Assembly (NCBI GenBank): GCA_938091745.1
Contig: CALLJK010000032.1
Coordinates: 1-52,104, forward strand
Origin: Candidatus Bipolaricaulota bacterium
GTDB lineage: Bacteria; Bipolaricaulota; Bipolaricaulia; RBG-16-55-9; DRXL01
DNA length: 52,104 nt
Reading direction: 5' to 3'
A program made the translations under genes and the position numbers. The notes below the pieces were generated by a model. That model ran no database searches. It saw nothing but the letters and a program-made list of their open reading frames with translations, and was not told the DNA's origin. Below, piece by piece: positions 7,693 through 15,014 of this stretch. Position 1 is the first letter of the stretch; each line of letters begins with the position of its first letter.

Positions 7693-8895
7693 ATGCCATC
7701 GATCAGCTGGCGAGCGAAAACCGTTCAGGCTTCGCCTATCCGAAAACTCAAACCCCTCGCTGATCAAGCCAAACGTGCGGGAAAGAAGATCTATCACTTG
7801 AACATCGGGCAACCCGATATTTCTACGCCCAAAGAGTACTTTGACGGCATCCGTCAAGCGGCTCACGGCGTTCTCGCGTACAGCCCTTCCCAAGGGCTGG
7901 AGGAAGCCCTCGATGCGCTCGCGGAGTACTATCGAACTTTCGACATCGCGCTCAGTCGCGATGAGATGATCATCACGACCGGGGGGAGCGAGGCGATCAC
8001 GTTCGCGTTCTTAGCTGTCACCGACGTTGGCGATGCTATCTTAGTTCCTGAGCCGTACTATACGAACTATAACTCCTATGCGCAGATCACGGGGATTGAG
8101 ATCGTGCCCATCGAGACGCGCGCCGAGGACGGCTTCCGCTTGCCAGACAGACAGTCTATAGAGAGCAAGATCACCCCTAAAATCAAAGCGATTCTCTTCT
8201 GCAACCCGGGCAATCCTACGGGCGTCGTCTACACCAAGGCTGAACTGGAAATGCTCGCGGAGATCGCGCGCCAGCATAATCTCTATCTCATCGCTGACGA
8301 AGTCTATCGCGAGTTTACGTATGACGGCGCGCAGGCGATCAGCGTCTTGCAGCTTCCGGGGATAGAAGATCGCGCGATCTTAGTTGACAGCATCTCCAAG
8401 AGATTTTCGGCGTGCGGGGCACGGTTAGGCGTGCTCGCCAGCAAGAACGCTTCTGTCATGGAGTCAGCGCTGAAATTTGCGCAGGCGCGGCTGTCGCCGC
8501 CGACGCTCGAACAGTACGGGCTGATTCATCTCTTAAAGTCTTCGCACTATCAGAACTTCGTGCGCGAGATGATCGCCGAATTTGCGCGGCGCCGCGATGT
8601 CGTCTACGCTAAACTCCAGCAGATGCCCGGCGTGATCTGTGCCAAGCCTCAAGGGGCGTTCTATGTGACCGCGAAGCTCCCCGTCGAGGACGCCGAGCAC
8701 TTTGCGCGCTGGCTGCTCACAGATTTTTCGCTCGACAACGAGACAGTGATGCTTGCGCCAGCAGCAGAGTTCTACGCAACCCCCGGCAAGGGCCGCGACG
8801 AAGTGCGAATCGCCTATGTGCTGAACACAGATGCGCTCAAGCGCGCGATGCGCATCTTGCGCGAGGGGCTTCTAAACTACACAAAGACCCGGTGA
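7693..8895 (+). CDS. PLP-dependent class I aminotransferase (aspartate aminotransferase-like)
   Basis: A 400-residue fold-type I aminotransferase. Visible motifs are LNIGQPD, YSPSQGLEEALDALAEYY, TTGGSEAI, CNPGNPTGVVY, IADEVYREF, the PLP lysine in DSISKRFSACGARLG (Lys236) and a C-terminal RIAYVLN holding the substrate-binding arginine. It moves an amino group between an amino acid and a 2-oxoacid, probably aspartate or an aromatic/branched-chain substrate; the exact one is not readable. AAAGGAGG at ~7681-7688 fits ATG 7693. Its products could feed the 2-oxoacid oxidoreductases encoded at 14445-22329. It abuts the convergent WD40 gene with no gap. Confidence 0.9.
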   Translation: MPSISWRAKTVQASPIRKLKPLADQAKRAGKKIYHLNIGQPDISTPKEYFDGIRQAAHGVLAYSPSQGLEEALDALAEYYRTFDIALSRDEMIITTGGSEAITFAFLAVTDVGDAILVPEPYYTNYNSYAQITGIEIVPIETRAEDGFRLPDRQSIESKITPKIKAILFCNPGNPTGVVYTKAELEMLAEIARQHNLYLIADEVYREFTYDGAQAISVLQLPGIEDRAILVDSISKRFSACGARLGVLASKNASVMESALKFAQARLSPPTLEQYGLIHLLKSSHYQNFVREMIAEFARRRDVVYAKLQQMPGVICAKPQGAFYVTAKLPVEDAEHFARWLLTDFSLDNETVMLAPAAEFYATPGKGRDEVRIAYVLNTDALKRAMRILREGLLNYTKTR

Positions 8896-10878
8896 TCATT
8901 CGTCTCTTATCTGCCAGAGCGCCAAGCCGTCGCTGCCGCCGGAAGCGAGATACTTTCCGTCTGGGGAGACAGCAAGGGCTTCGATCTTACTTGTTATAGC
9001 GTTAGTATGCCCTTGAAAGGAGCTAACCCACTTACCGCTCTCAAGATCCCATAGCTTGATCGTGTGCTCTTCTGCAATCACCACAATCTTCTTGCCAGGG
9101 ACAAAAACTACTGCTTGAATAGGATTCGAATAACGTGACTCTACTTGATAGCTACGTACCTCCTGACCGTCTGAAACCCTCCAAATCTTGATACCGTGCT
9201 TAGTACCAAAGTAGTCGAAGTCAACGGAGGCCGCAACAAGCTGGCCATCGAGTGAGAAGGCAACACCGCAATTCCCTGAGCAACTACGATCTCGGATCGT
9301 GCGCACCTCTTGGCCATCACGGGCACTGTAGAGCGTCACACCGCCCCCGCTGACAGCAAGCAGCTCACTATCCGGTGAGAAGGCGATTCCTCCTCCTCGA
9401 CCCCGTATGGGAAAAGGCTTGCTGCCATCTGAGACCTTCCAGACTTCGATTCGGTTCGCACAAACAGCTGCGAGGAGCGTTCCATCCGGTGAAAAAGCAA
9501 CTACATAATCTGTGAAGGACTGCGCGGGACAATCGTGAGAGCGCACACGCTGGCCATCACTAACTCGCCAAAGCGTGACGGCCTTCAGATCTGCTACTGC
9601 CAAGAGCTGGCCATCGGGAGAGAAGGCCAATCCATGTCCTGAGATGGGCAACACCCCCACAAGACACCCCTCCGGCATCTGCCACAGTTTCACGGCTTCT
9701 TCGGAATAGCGTGAAAACGAAGTAGCAAGCAAGGTACCATCAGGAGAGAAAGCAAGCGATTCTATCCCTTCCGAAGCTGTTCTGAGATCATGGACGCCCC
9801 CAAGGTTCAGCTTCAAAGACCTATCAACAATATGCCAGAGCTTGAGCGTTGCTCCTCCTGAGACGAGGTATCGTCCATCGGGGGAGAACGCTAGGGGTAT
9901 ATCCGCCTGTTGCCAAAGCCGTCCCAGCAAACGCCCATCAGGGCTCCAGAGCTTGATGATCTCTCCAGAGCTTCCAGAAGCGAGCATATCGCCGTTTGAT
10001 GAAAAGAGCACCACGGGAGGCAATCGCACGGGAGACGATCGCTCTTTGCGATGAGCCGAGATAGTCCGCACGAGACTCCCCTCAGGCAAACGCCACAGCT
10101 TGATAACCCCGTCAGGAGTTGCAGACGCAAGCAGCGACCCTCCTATGGAAAAATTCACAGGACCATAAGCCTGCTCGTTGATCGTAAACAGCTCCGTTCC
10201 GTCGCTCACCCGCCAGACTTTGACAGTGCCAAGCATGTAGCTACCGGAGGCTATCAGTTGCCCATCATCGGAGAACTCCACGAAATTTCTATAGCCGAGA
10301 TACCCTATAGAGATAGACCTTTCTTGGCCAGTTTCGATCTCCAATATTTTCAGGTTTTCGTGGTCTCCAAAAGCGAGCAAGTGTCCATCAGGCGAGAAAG
10401 CCGCTCTCCTACTACCACATAAAGTGCACGAAAATCTCTGTATAGTCTCCCCAGTGGCGAGGCTCCAGAGCCGAATCTCTTCTTCATCTCCAGAAGCCAA
10501 AAATCGCCCATCGGGCGAAAAAGAGACCCATTCGATTGGCTTCTGATGTCCCGCCAACATGCGCACCAAGCTACCGTCTTGCGCTCGTAAGATCCCGATC
10601 ACTCCAAAGCCCATCGGCACAGCTATAAACTCCCCGTCAGGAGAGAACGCTGCACTCCACGCAGAAAGCCGAGGCTTGATCCACACCGCACCGCGCAGCC
10701 AGTCCTCACTTGTCTCCAATCGAATCGTTACAGGCTGATCGAACAGATACGTGACCGGTTTGGTCTGCTGACGCTTCTCGATCAATATTTGTACCTTAAA
10801 GATCAGCACGATTACTAAAAAGATTCCTAGAATGCCCATGATGAAGAGCCCCGGTGGGTATCGTCGCTTGAGCCACAT
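8896..10878 (-). CDS. Membrane-anchored WD40-repeat protein, about 14 blades
   Basis: A 660-residue protein with one N-terminal transmembrane segment (FIMGILGIFLVIVLIF) and about 14 units of the form AFSPDGxxLASG...IKLW, enough for two seven-bladed propellers. No kinase or other catalytic domain is attached. The topology suggests a propeller outside the membrane, acting as a scaffold. ATG 10878 is chosen over GTG 10896. The promoter at 10899-10927 would leave GTG only about 2 nt past the -10 box, while GAGGGCG lies at a good distance before ATG 10878. The partner is unknown. It diverges from the tlyA gene. Confidence 0.85.
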   Translation of the reverse strand: MWLKRRYPPGLFIMGILGIFLVIVLIFKVQILIEKRQQTKPVTYLFDQPVTIRLETSEDWLRGAVWIKPRLSAWSAAFSPDGEFIAVPMGFGVIGILRAQDGSLVRMLAGHQKPIEWVSFSPDGRFLASGDEEEIRLWSLATGETIQRFSCTLCGSRRAAFSPDGHLLAFGDHENLKILEIETGQERSISIGYLGYRNFVEFSDDGQLIASGSYMLGTVKVWRVSDGTELFTINEQAYGPVNFSIGGSLLASATPDGVIKLWRLPEGSLVRTISAHRKERSSPVRLPPVVLFSSNGDMLASGSSGEIIKLWSPDGRLLGRLWQQADIPLAFSPDGRYLVSGGATLKLWHIVDRSLKLNLGGVHDLRTASEGIESLAFSPDGTLLATSFSRYSEEAVKLWQMPEGCLVGVLPISGHGLAFSPDGQLLAVADLKAVTLWRVSDGQRVRSHDCPAQSFTDYVVAFSPDGTLLAAVCANRIEVWKVSDGSKPFPIRGRGGGIAFSPDSELLAVSGGGVTLYSARDGQEVRTIRDRSCSGNCGVAFSLDGQLVAASVDFDYFGTKHGIKIWRVSDGQEVRSYQVESRYSNPIQAVVFVPGKKIVVIAEEHTIKLWDLESGKWVSSFQGHTNAITSKIEALAVSPDGKYLASGGSDGLALWQIRDE

Positions 10879-10898
10879 ATCAATCGCCCTCTGCACAG

Positions 10899-10927
10899 AG
10901 TATAATGAGCTTGTTCAAGCAATTCAA
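10899..10927 (-). promoter_or_regulatory. Promoter of the WD40 gene
   Basis: On the minus strand TTGAAT (10927-10922), a 17-nt spacer and TATACT (10904-10899). It sets the WD40 start at ATG 10878. No equally good promoter is seen for the divergent tlyA gene. Confidence 0.65.
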
Positions 10928-10935
10928 ACAGAGTC

Positions 10936-11730
10936 ATGACAAAGAAGCGTCTGGATCTTCTGCTTATAGATCGCGGGCTTTTCCGTTCGCGCGCTCAGGC
11001 GCAACGGGCCATCTCTGCTGGGTTGGTGCTTGTCAAGGGCCAAGTTATAGATAAGCCCGGCGCTCAAGTGCCCGTTGATGCCCACATCGAAGTTAAAGAG
11101 AAGTCGCGTTATGTCAGCCAAGGTGGCCTCAAGCTCGAACACGCGCTTCGGGTCTTTCACATAGACGCCACAGACAAAGTCTGCGTAGACGTCGGCGCTT
11201 CAACTGGGGGCTTCACAGACTGTTTGCTCCAGCACGGCGCAAAGAGAGTCTACGCTGTGGACGTCGGCAAGGGACAGCTCGCGTGGAAGCTGCGTACCGA
11301 CCCCAGAGTCATCGTCTTAGAAGAGCTCAACGCTCGATATTTGAAACCCGAACAGATCGGCGAACTCGTAGATATAGCAACCGTAGATGTCTCTTTTATC
11401 TCGCTGAAGCTGATCTTGCCCCCGCTGAGAGAGATCGTCACGCCCAAGGGCGATTTTATTTGTCTAGTCAAGCCCCAGTTTGAAGCGGGAAGAGAACACG
11501 TCACGCGCGGCGGCGTGGTCAAAGATCCTTCAGTGCATCAGCGCGTTTTAGAAGACCTCGCGCACTTTGTTGCCGATCAGCTTGAGTTGTCACTCATGAA
11601 CGCAACGTACTCTCCCATCAGAGGTCCTGCAGGGAATATCGAGTTTTTTATGCACATTCGGAACGAATCATCTCACAGCGCGCCCATCGACTGGGCGCGA
11701 CTGGTCGAGCACGCCCATAAAGAATTATAA
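10936..11730 (+). CDS. tlyA: TlyA-family rRNA 2'-O-methyltransferase
   Basis: A 264-residue protein with an N-terminal S4 RNA-binding domain (KKRLDLLLIDRGLFRSRAQAQRAI) followed by an FtsJ/RrmJ-like methyltransferase domain. The SAM site is VDVGASTGGFTDCLLQHGA, and TVDVSFISL plus CLVKPQFEAGR are signature segments. Family members methylate the 2'-hydroxyl of cytidines in 23S (and sometimes 16S) rRNA using SAM. The length is normal for the family. The next gene starts 7 nt downstream, so tlyA, the exonuclease and coaE are likely one operon. Confidence 0.93.
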   Translation: MTKKRLDLLLIDRGLFRSRAQAQRAISAGLVLVKGQVIDKPGAQVPVDAHIEVKEKSRYVSQGGLKLEHALRVFHIDATDKVCVDVGASTGGFTDCLLQHGAKRVYAVDVGKGQLAWKLRTDPRVIVLEELNARYLKPEQIGELVDIATVDVSFISLKLILPPLREIVTPKGDFICLVKPQFEAGREHVTRGGVVKDPSVHQRVLEDLAHFVADQLELSLMNATYSPIRGPAGNIEFFMHIRNESSHSAPIDWARLVEHAHKEL

Positions 11731-11737
11731 TAGCTCT

Positions 11738-12427
11738 ATGGCCCAACTCGTCTTCGACATCGAGACCGTGGGAATGCCTATCGAATCCTTCGACGAAGCC
11801 CAGCAACAGTATCTCTTAAAGCTCGCGGAACGCGAGGAGACCCCGGAGCGCCAAGAGCGCAAACGCGAAGAGCTCATCGCTCAGTTCAATCTTTACCCGT
11901 TCACAGCGCAAGTCGTCGCCATCGGGATGCTCAACGTCGAAACCCGTAAAGGGCGTGTCTACTACCAGGCCCCAACAAAAGAGTCCTGGCGCTCCGAAGA
12001 CAATCTCATCGAGTACGAGTCGGGCAGCGAGATAGAGATCCTCAAAAAGTTCTGGGAGGACGTGCGCCCCTACAAGCAGCTCATCACGTTCAACGGCCGG
12101 GGCTTCGACTGCCCATTTTTACTGTTGCGCTCAGCGATATTGGGCATCAAGCCCACCCGCAATCTGATGCTCTCACGCTCCGACACTGAGCATATAGATC
12201 TCTTAGAGAAATTGACGTTCTACGGCGTGACTCGACGGTTCAGTCTCGACTTTTACTGCAGAGCGTTCGGCCTCCCAAGCCCCAAGGAGCGCCTCTCCGG
12301 CCCACAGATCAATGCGCTCTTCGCTGAGGGGAAATACCGTGAGATCGCGCAGTACTGTTTTGACGACGTGCGCGCCACGGCCGAACTCTACCAACGTTGG
12401 CGCGAATTCTTAAGCTTTGAAGGCTAA
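11738..12427 (+). CDS. DEDD-type 3'-5' exonuclease (PolB-exonuclease / RNase H-like fold)
   Basis: A 229-residue protein. The motifs LVFDIETVG (Exo I), ITFNGRGFDCPFLLLR (Exo II) and IAQYCFDDVRATAELYQRW (Exo III) give the DEDDy catalytic set of the predicted PolB-like exonucleases (YprB-like). Members degrade single-stranded DNA or RNA from the 3' end with two metal ions. No polymerase domain is attached. It lies between tlyA and coaE, 7 nt after tlyA. The physiological substrate is unknown. Confidence 0.85.
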   Translation: MAQLVFDIETVGMPIESFDEAQQQYLLKLAEREETPERQERKREELIAQFNLYPFTAQVVAIGMLNVETRKGRVYYQAPTKESWRSEDNLIEYESGSEIEILKKFWEDVRPYKQLITFNGRGFDCPFLLLRSAILGIKPTRNLMLSRSDTEHIDLLEKLTFYGVTRRFSLDFYCRAFGLPSPKERLSGPQINALFAEGKYREIAQYCFDDVRATAELYQRWREFLSFEG

Positions 12428-12440
12428 GCGAACTCACAGC

Positions 12441-13052
12441 ATGTTGATCGTTGGTTTAGCAGGCGGCATCGCTACAGGCAAGAGCCTCGTCGCCCAAGAA
12501 GCTGCGAAGCTCCCCGGTGTTGCTGTCGTTGACGCCGATAAGATCGCTTGGGAGACGTATAGAAAAAGCACTGAGACTTACCGAAAGCTTGTCGCACGCT
12601 TCGGCGCAACGATCCTTGCAGAAGATGGCGAGATCGACCGCAAAAAGCTCGGAGCACTTGTCTTCTCCGACCCAGAAGCGCGGGAGTTTGTGAACGCAAC
12701 AGTGCACCCGGCGGTCCAAGAAGCTCTAGAGAAGATCGCCGAATCGTATCGTGCTCAGGGCACGAAGCTCTTAGTGGTCGAAGCAGCACTCGTGCTCGAA
12801 TCGCCTTATGTCCGGCGCGATTTCTTCGATTATATTGTGCTCGTGAGCGTCCCGCGCGAGGCGCAGATCGAGCGCCTCATAGCTCGGGGCAATCTCTCTC
12901 CTGAAGAGGCCCGCCGTCGAGTGGAAGCCCAGATGCCCCCAGAGCTTCTCGCCCCCAAAGCTGATTTTGTGCTCGACACGTCGGGCACCATCGAAGAGAC
13001 GCGCGAGCGCGCACGGACGCTCTTCAGGGAACTGCTTGCCCGCGCTGGGTGA
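12441..13052 (+). CDS. coaE: Dephospho-CoA kinase
   Basis: A 203-residue P-loop kinase with GLAGGIATGKS, DADKIAWE, the VHPAVQ lid segment and VVEAALVLE. It phosphorylates the ribose 3'-OH of dephospho-CoA, the last step of CoA synthesis. ATG 12441 is used because the family starts a few residues before the P-loop. An in-frame TTG at 12417 overlapping the previous gene is a weaker alternative. A GAAGG at ~12419-12423 is somewhat far from the ATG. The terminator at 13191-13230 could close this operon. Confidence 0.92.
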   Translation: MLIVGLAGGIATGKSLVAQEAAKLPGVAVVDADKIAWETYRKSTETYRKLVARFGATILAEDGEIDRKKLGALVFSDPEAREFVNATVHPAVQEALEKIAESYRAQGTKLLVVEAALVLESPYVRRDFFDYIVLVSVPREAQIERLIARGNLSPEEARRRVEAQMPPELLAPKADFVLDTSGTIEETRERARTLFRELLARAG

Positions 13053-13142
13053 TCCCCGTTACACGCCCCTGTCCCCAGAAAAAGTCTTGAGTTCATACAC
13101 TCAGAGCAGACACGGCTCCTCTCTTTTGTTTTGGGAGACTCG

Positions 13143-13230
13143 TATACTAGAGCCGATCTTCTAAACATTGGCGGAAACCTCCGATCAGCAGCCCCCTGGC
13201 TCACGCACGGCCGGGGGGTCGCTCTTTTTT
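13143..13230 (+). ncRNA. Candidate small RNA with intrinsic terminator
   Basis: A good -10 box (TATACT, 13143-13148) lies in the gap after coaE and is followed by an imperfect hairpin around GGCGGaaaCCTCC and then the terminator ending at 13230. No open frame is present. The -35 (TCTCTT) is poor. It may be a short regulatory RNA or leader, or only coaE trailer sequence. It matches no riboswitch I recognise. Confidence 0.35.
13191..13230 (+). terminator. Intrinsic terminator after coaE
   Basis: The stem CCCCCTGGC (13192-13200) pairs with GCCGGGGGG (13210-13218), including one G-U pair, around a 9-nt loop. It is followed by TCGCTCTTTTTT ending at 13230. This is strong rho-independent geometry on the plus strand. 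Confidence 0.75.
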
Positions 13231-13311
13231 AGAGAAGTGTCGAAAGCCCCATCGTAACCTGTGTCACTATCTATGGTGTCGGACTTCGTCACGAGAGAGG
13301 GCCTTTCTCAT

Positions 13312-13339
13312 TTGAGTGTAGCTCTATTTCGCATAAGAT
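13312..13339 (+). promoter_or_regulatory. Promoter of the 13349 gene
   Basis: TTGAGT (13312-13317), a 16-nt spacer and TAAGAT (13334-13339). The predicted start is about 2-3 nt before ATG 13349, so the mRNA should be leaderless; no Shine-Dalgarno site is visible. Confidence 0.55.
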
Positions 13340-13348
13340 GACCACGCT

Positions 13349-13966
13349 ATGAAGAAGACCAAGCGGGCACAACGCGGGAGCGTCTTGTTGCTCATCATCG
13401 CGATGATGGTGCTTCTGGGGTGGTCCGTCTCTCAGCCCATGCCCCAGCAGCCCTCCGACTTGCCGCCTGGGACCGCTCCAGCGCAACTCACTGAGCCTGC
13501 GCCTTCCACCCCCTATGACAGTGGGGATGGCTCAGACTTCATTGACCCGCTGCGCTTCCCCGCTCGACCCCCGGCCGAAACAGTGCATAGTTCCAAGTTA
13601 GAAGTGCAAAGTTCGAAAGGACTAGAAGCTATCCTCCCCGGACGCGCCATCCGGCTGGAACCGTTAGGGGCACTCACTATTCCCGTTGCAGGGCGCATCG
13701 AGTTCGCCGCGACTCTTATCAATATTCAAACGAGCGATTGGCGGGTCATCGGCGAGCTCTACGTCACCAAGGGAGATGGCACGAGCGAAAAGCTCTTCGG
13801 CCCTCGAGCTATACGTCTTGGGCCTGCGCAGACGCTACGCCTGCCCGTGGGCTTTGCCGCGAAGCGCTTTCCCCCTGGACCTACCCAGTTCACAGCTGTT
13901 CTGAAAGACCAAGCCGGGCAGATCATTGACCGAGCAGTTCTCACATTCACCATCGAGGGGCAGTGA
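13349..13966 (+). CDS. Unknown membrane-anchored or secreted protein
   Basis: A 205-residue protein of no family I recognise. Residues ~1-30 are basic and then hydrophobic (KKTKRAQRGSVLLLIIAMMVLLGW), a signal anchor somewhat like PilX-type minor pilin starts. A Pro/Ser-rich linker follows (~31-75). Residues ~90-205 look like a beta-sandwich (IEFAATLINIQTSDWRVIGELYV, then GPTQFTAVLKDQAGQIIDRAVLTF). The linker segment VHSSKLEVQSSKG comes from a low-complexity AAGTGCAAAGTTC-type DNA repeat. The gene sits alone between terminator 13191-13230 and a convergent small gene, behind its own promoter. Confidence 0.65.
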   Translation: MKKTKRAQRGSVLLLIIAMMVLLGWSVSQPMPQQPSDLPPGTAPAQLTEPAPSTPYDSGDGSDFIDPLRFPARPPAETVHSSKLEVQSSKGLEAILPGRAIRLEPLGALTIPVAGRIEFAATLINIQTSDWRVIGELYVTKGDGTSEKLFGPRAIRLGPAQTLRLPVGFAAKRFPPGPTQFTAVLKDQAGQIIDRAVLTFTIEGQ

Positions 13967-13969
13967 CGC

Positions 13970-14275
13970 TCAACCCTTCTGTAGAGCTCTTTCCAGCTCC
14001 GGGTCGGCCTTGGAGACCAATCCCCACGCCTCAGCTTGCTTCGACCACGGGCGCGCCCGTACCCCTTCTACCGGGCTGCACGTCGTCGAAAGCCCACACA
14101 AGGGTGATGCCTCCATCTCGTAGTGCAGCACGTGCTTGAGCGCCCGCTCAAGACGCCTCTTGAACTCCGGCGTCGCTGGCCCATGCTCGCGCTCGATCTC
14201 CCCAAGTGCTGCCTCGGTCAAGCGCTGCAAGAACAGCTCGATCCCAATGCCGTCGCGCAAACGAAAGCCTGCCAT
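13970..14275 (-). CDS. Small protein of unknown function
   Basis: A 101-residue protein, mostly helical and charged, with no recognised domain. The start is set at ATG 14275 because AGGAGG lies exactly 5 nt upstream; GTG 14281 directly abuts that site and would be too close. The sequence includes FLQRLTEAALGEIEREHG and EFKRRLERALKHVLHYEMEASPLCGL. The good ribosome site argues that it is real. It diverges from the 2-oxoacid oxidoreductase operon and converges with the gene at 13349. Confidence 0.6.
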   Translation of the reverse strand: MAGFRLRDGIGIELFLQRLTEAALGEIEREHGPATPEFKRRLERALKHVLHYEMEASPLCGLSTTCSPVEGVRARPWSKQAEAWGLVSKADPELERALQKG

Positions 14276-14391
14276 CGTCACCTCCTTTCTCGCTTAGCCT
14301 CACGAGCGCTCGGCAACAACGTCACTTATTATACTATACTGAAATCTGGCCGGGATATGACGAAGAGCAGTTTTTCAGATGCCTCAGATCA

Positions 14392-14421
14392 TTGAGTTTC
14401 TCACCCTAGCGGCGTTAGGAT
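14392..14421 (+). promoter_or_regulatory. Promoter of the 2-oxoacid oxidoreductase operon
   Basis: TTGAGT (14392-14397), an 18-nt spacer and TAGGAT (14416-14421). GGGAG (14431-14435) serves ATG 14445. No other promoter is needed for the six overlapping genes that follow. Confidence 0.5.
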
Positions 14422-14444
14422 GATCGTGACGGGAGTTGATCCCA

Positions 14445-15014
14445 ATGATTGAAGTGCGGTTTCACGGGCGGGGCGGGCAAGGGGCGGTCGTGGCCTCGGA
14501 GATCTTAGCCACAGCTCTCTTCAAAGAGGGTAAATTCGTTCAGGCTTTCCCGGCGTTTGGGGTGGAGCGCCGCGGCGCACCCGTGATGGCCTTCTTGCGC
14601 TTTGATGACGCTCCCATTCGGCGACGATGTCAAATCTATGAGCCCGATCACGTCGTCGTCCTCGACCCAACGCTCTTATTAGCCGTAGACGTCACAGCGG
14701 GGCTCAAGCCCCACGGAACTATTCTGATCAACAGCGACTCTCCCCCAGAAAGCTTTTCAGCTCTGCAGAAGTTTCTAGTCGCGACGGTGCCTGCAGGGGA
14801 GATCGCCGTGGCGCACAACTTGGGCACGCGCACAAATCCCATTGTGAATACAGCGATCTTGGGGGCGTTCGCGCGCCTGACGGGCTTTGTCAGTCTAGAG
14901 ACACTTCTCGACGCGATCGCCGAAAAGATCCCAGAACGCCAGCGCGAGCGCAACCAGGCCGCCGCCTGTGCCGCGTACGAAGCCGTAAAGATCATGGAAA
15001 GGAGCGCTCTATGA
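14445..15014 (+). CDS. 2-oxoacid:ferredoxin oxidoreductase, gamma subunit
   Basis: A 189-residue protein of the PorC/VorC type. The start IEVRFHGRGGQGAVVASEILATAL and the segment FPAFGVERRGAPVMAFLRF are diagnostic of the gamma subunit. It belongs to the enzyme that oxidises a 2-oxoacid plus CoA to acyl-CoA and CO2, reducing ferredoxin, or runs in reverse for CO2 fixation. Pyruvate or branched-chain oxoacids are both possible. GGGAG 9 nt upstream favours ATG 14445 over TTG 14436. The stop overlaps the next start by 4 nt. Confidence 0.9.
   Translation: MIEVRFHGRGGQGAVVASEILATALFKEGKFVQAFPAFGVERRGAPVMAFLRFDDAPIRRRCQIYEPDHVVVLDPTLLLAVDVTAGLKPHGTILINSDSPPESFSALQKFLVATVPAGEIAVAHNLGTRTNPIVNTAILGAFARLTGFVSLETLLDAIAEKIPERQRERNQAAACAAYEAVKIMERSAL

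Noticed and set aside
10901-10906. TATAAT on the plus strand as tlyA promoter
   Set aside because: The nearest -35-like word is 27 nt away; the same bases are better explained by the minus-strand WD40 promoter.
14328-14333. TATAAT on the minus strand as promoter of the 13970-14275 gene
   Set aside because: No acceptable -35 box at 15-19 nt and no extended -10.
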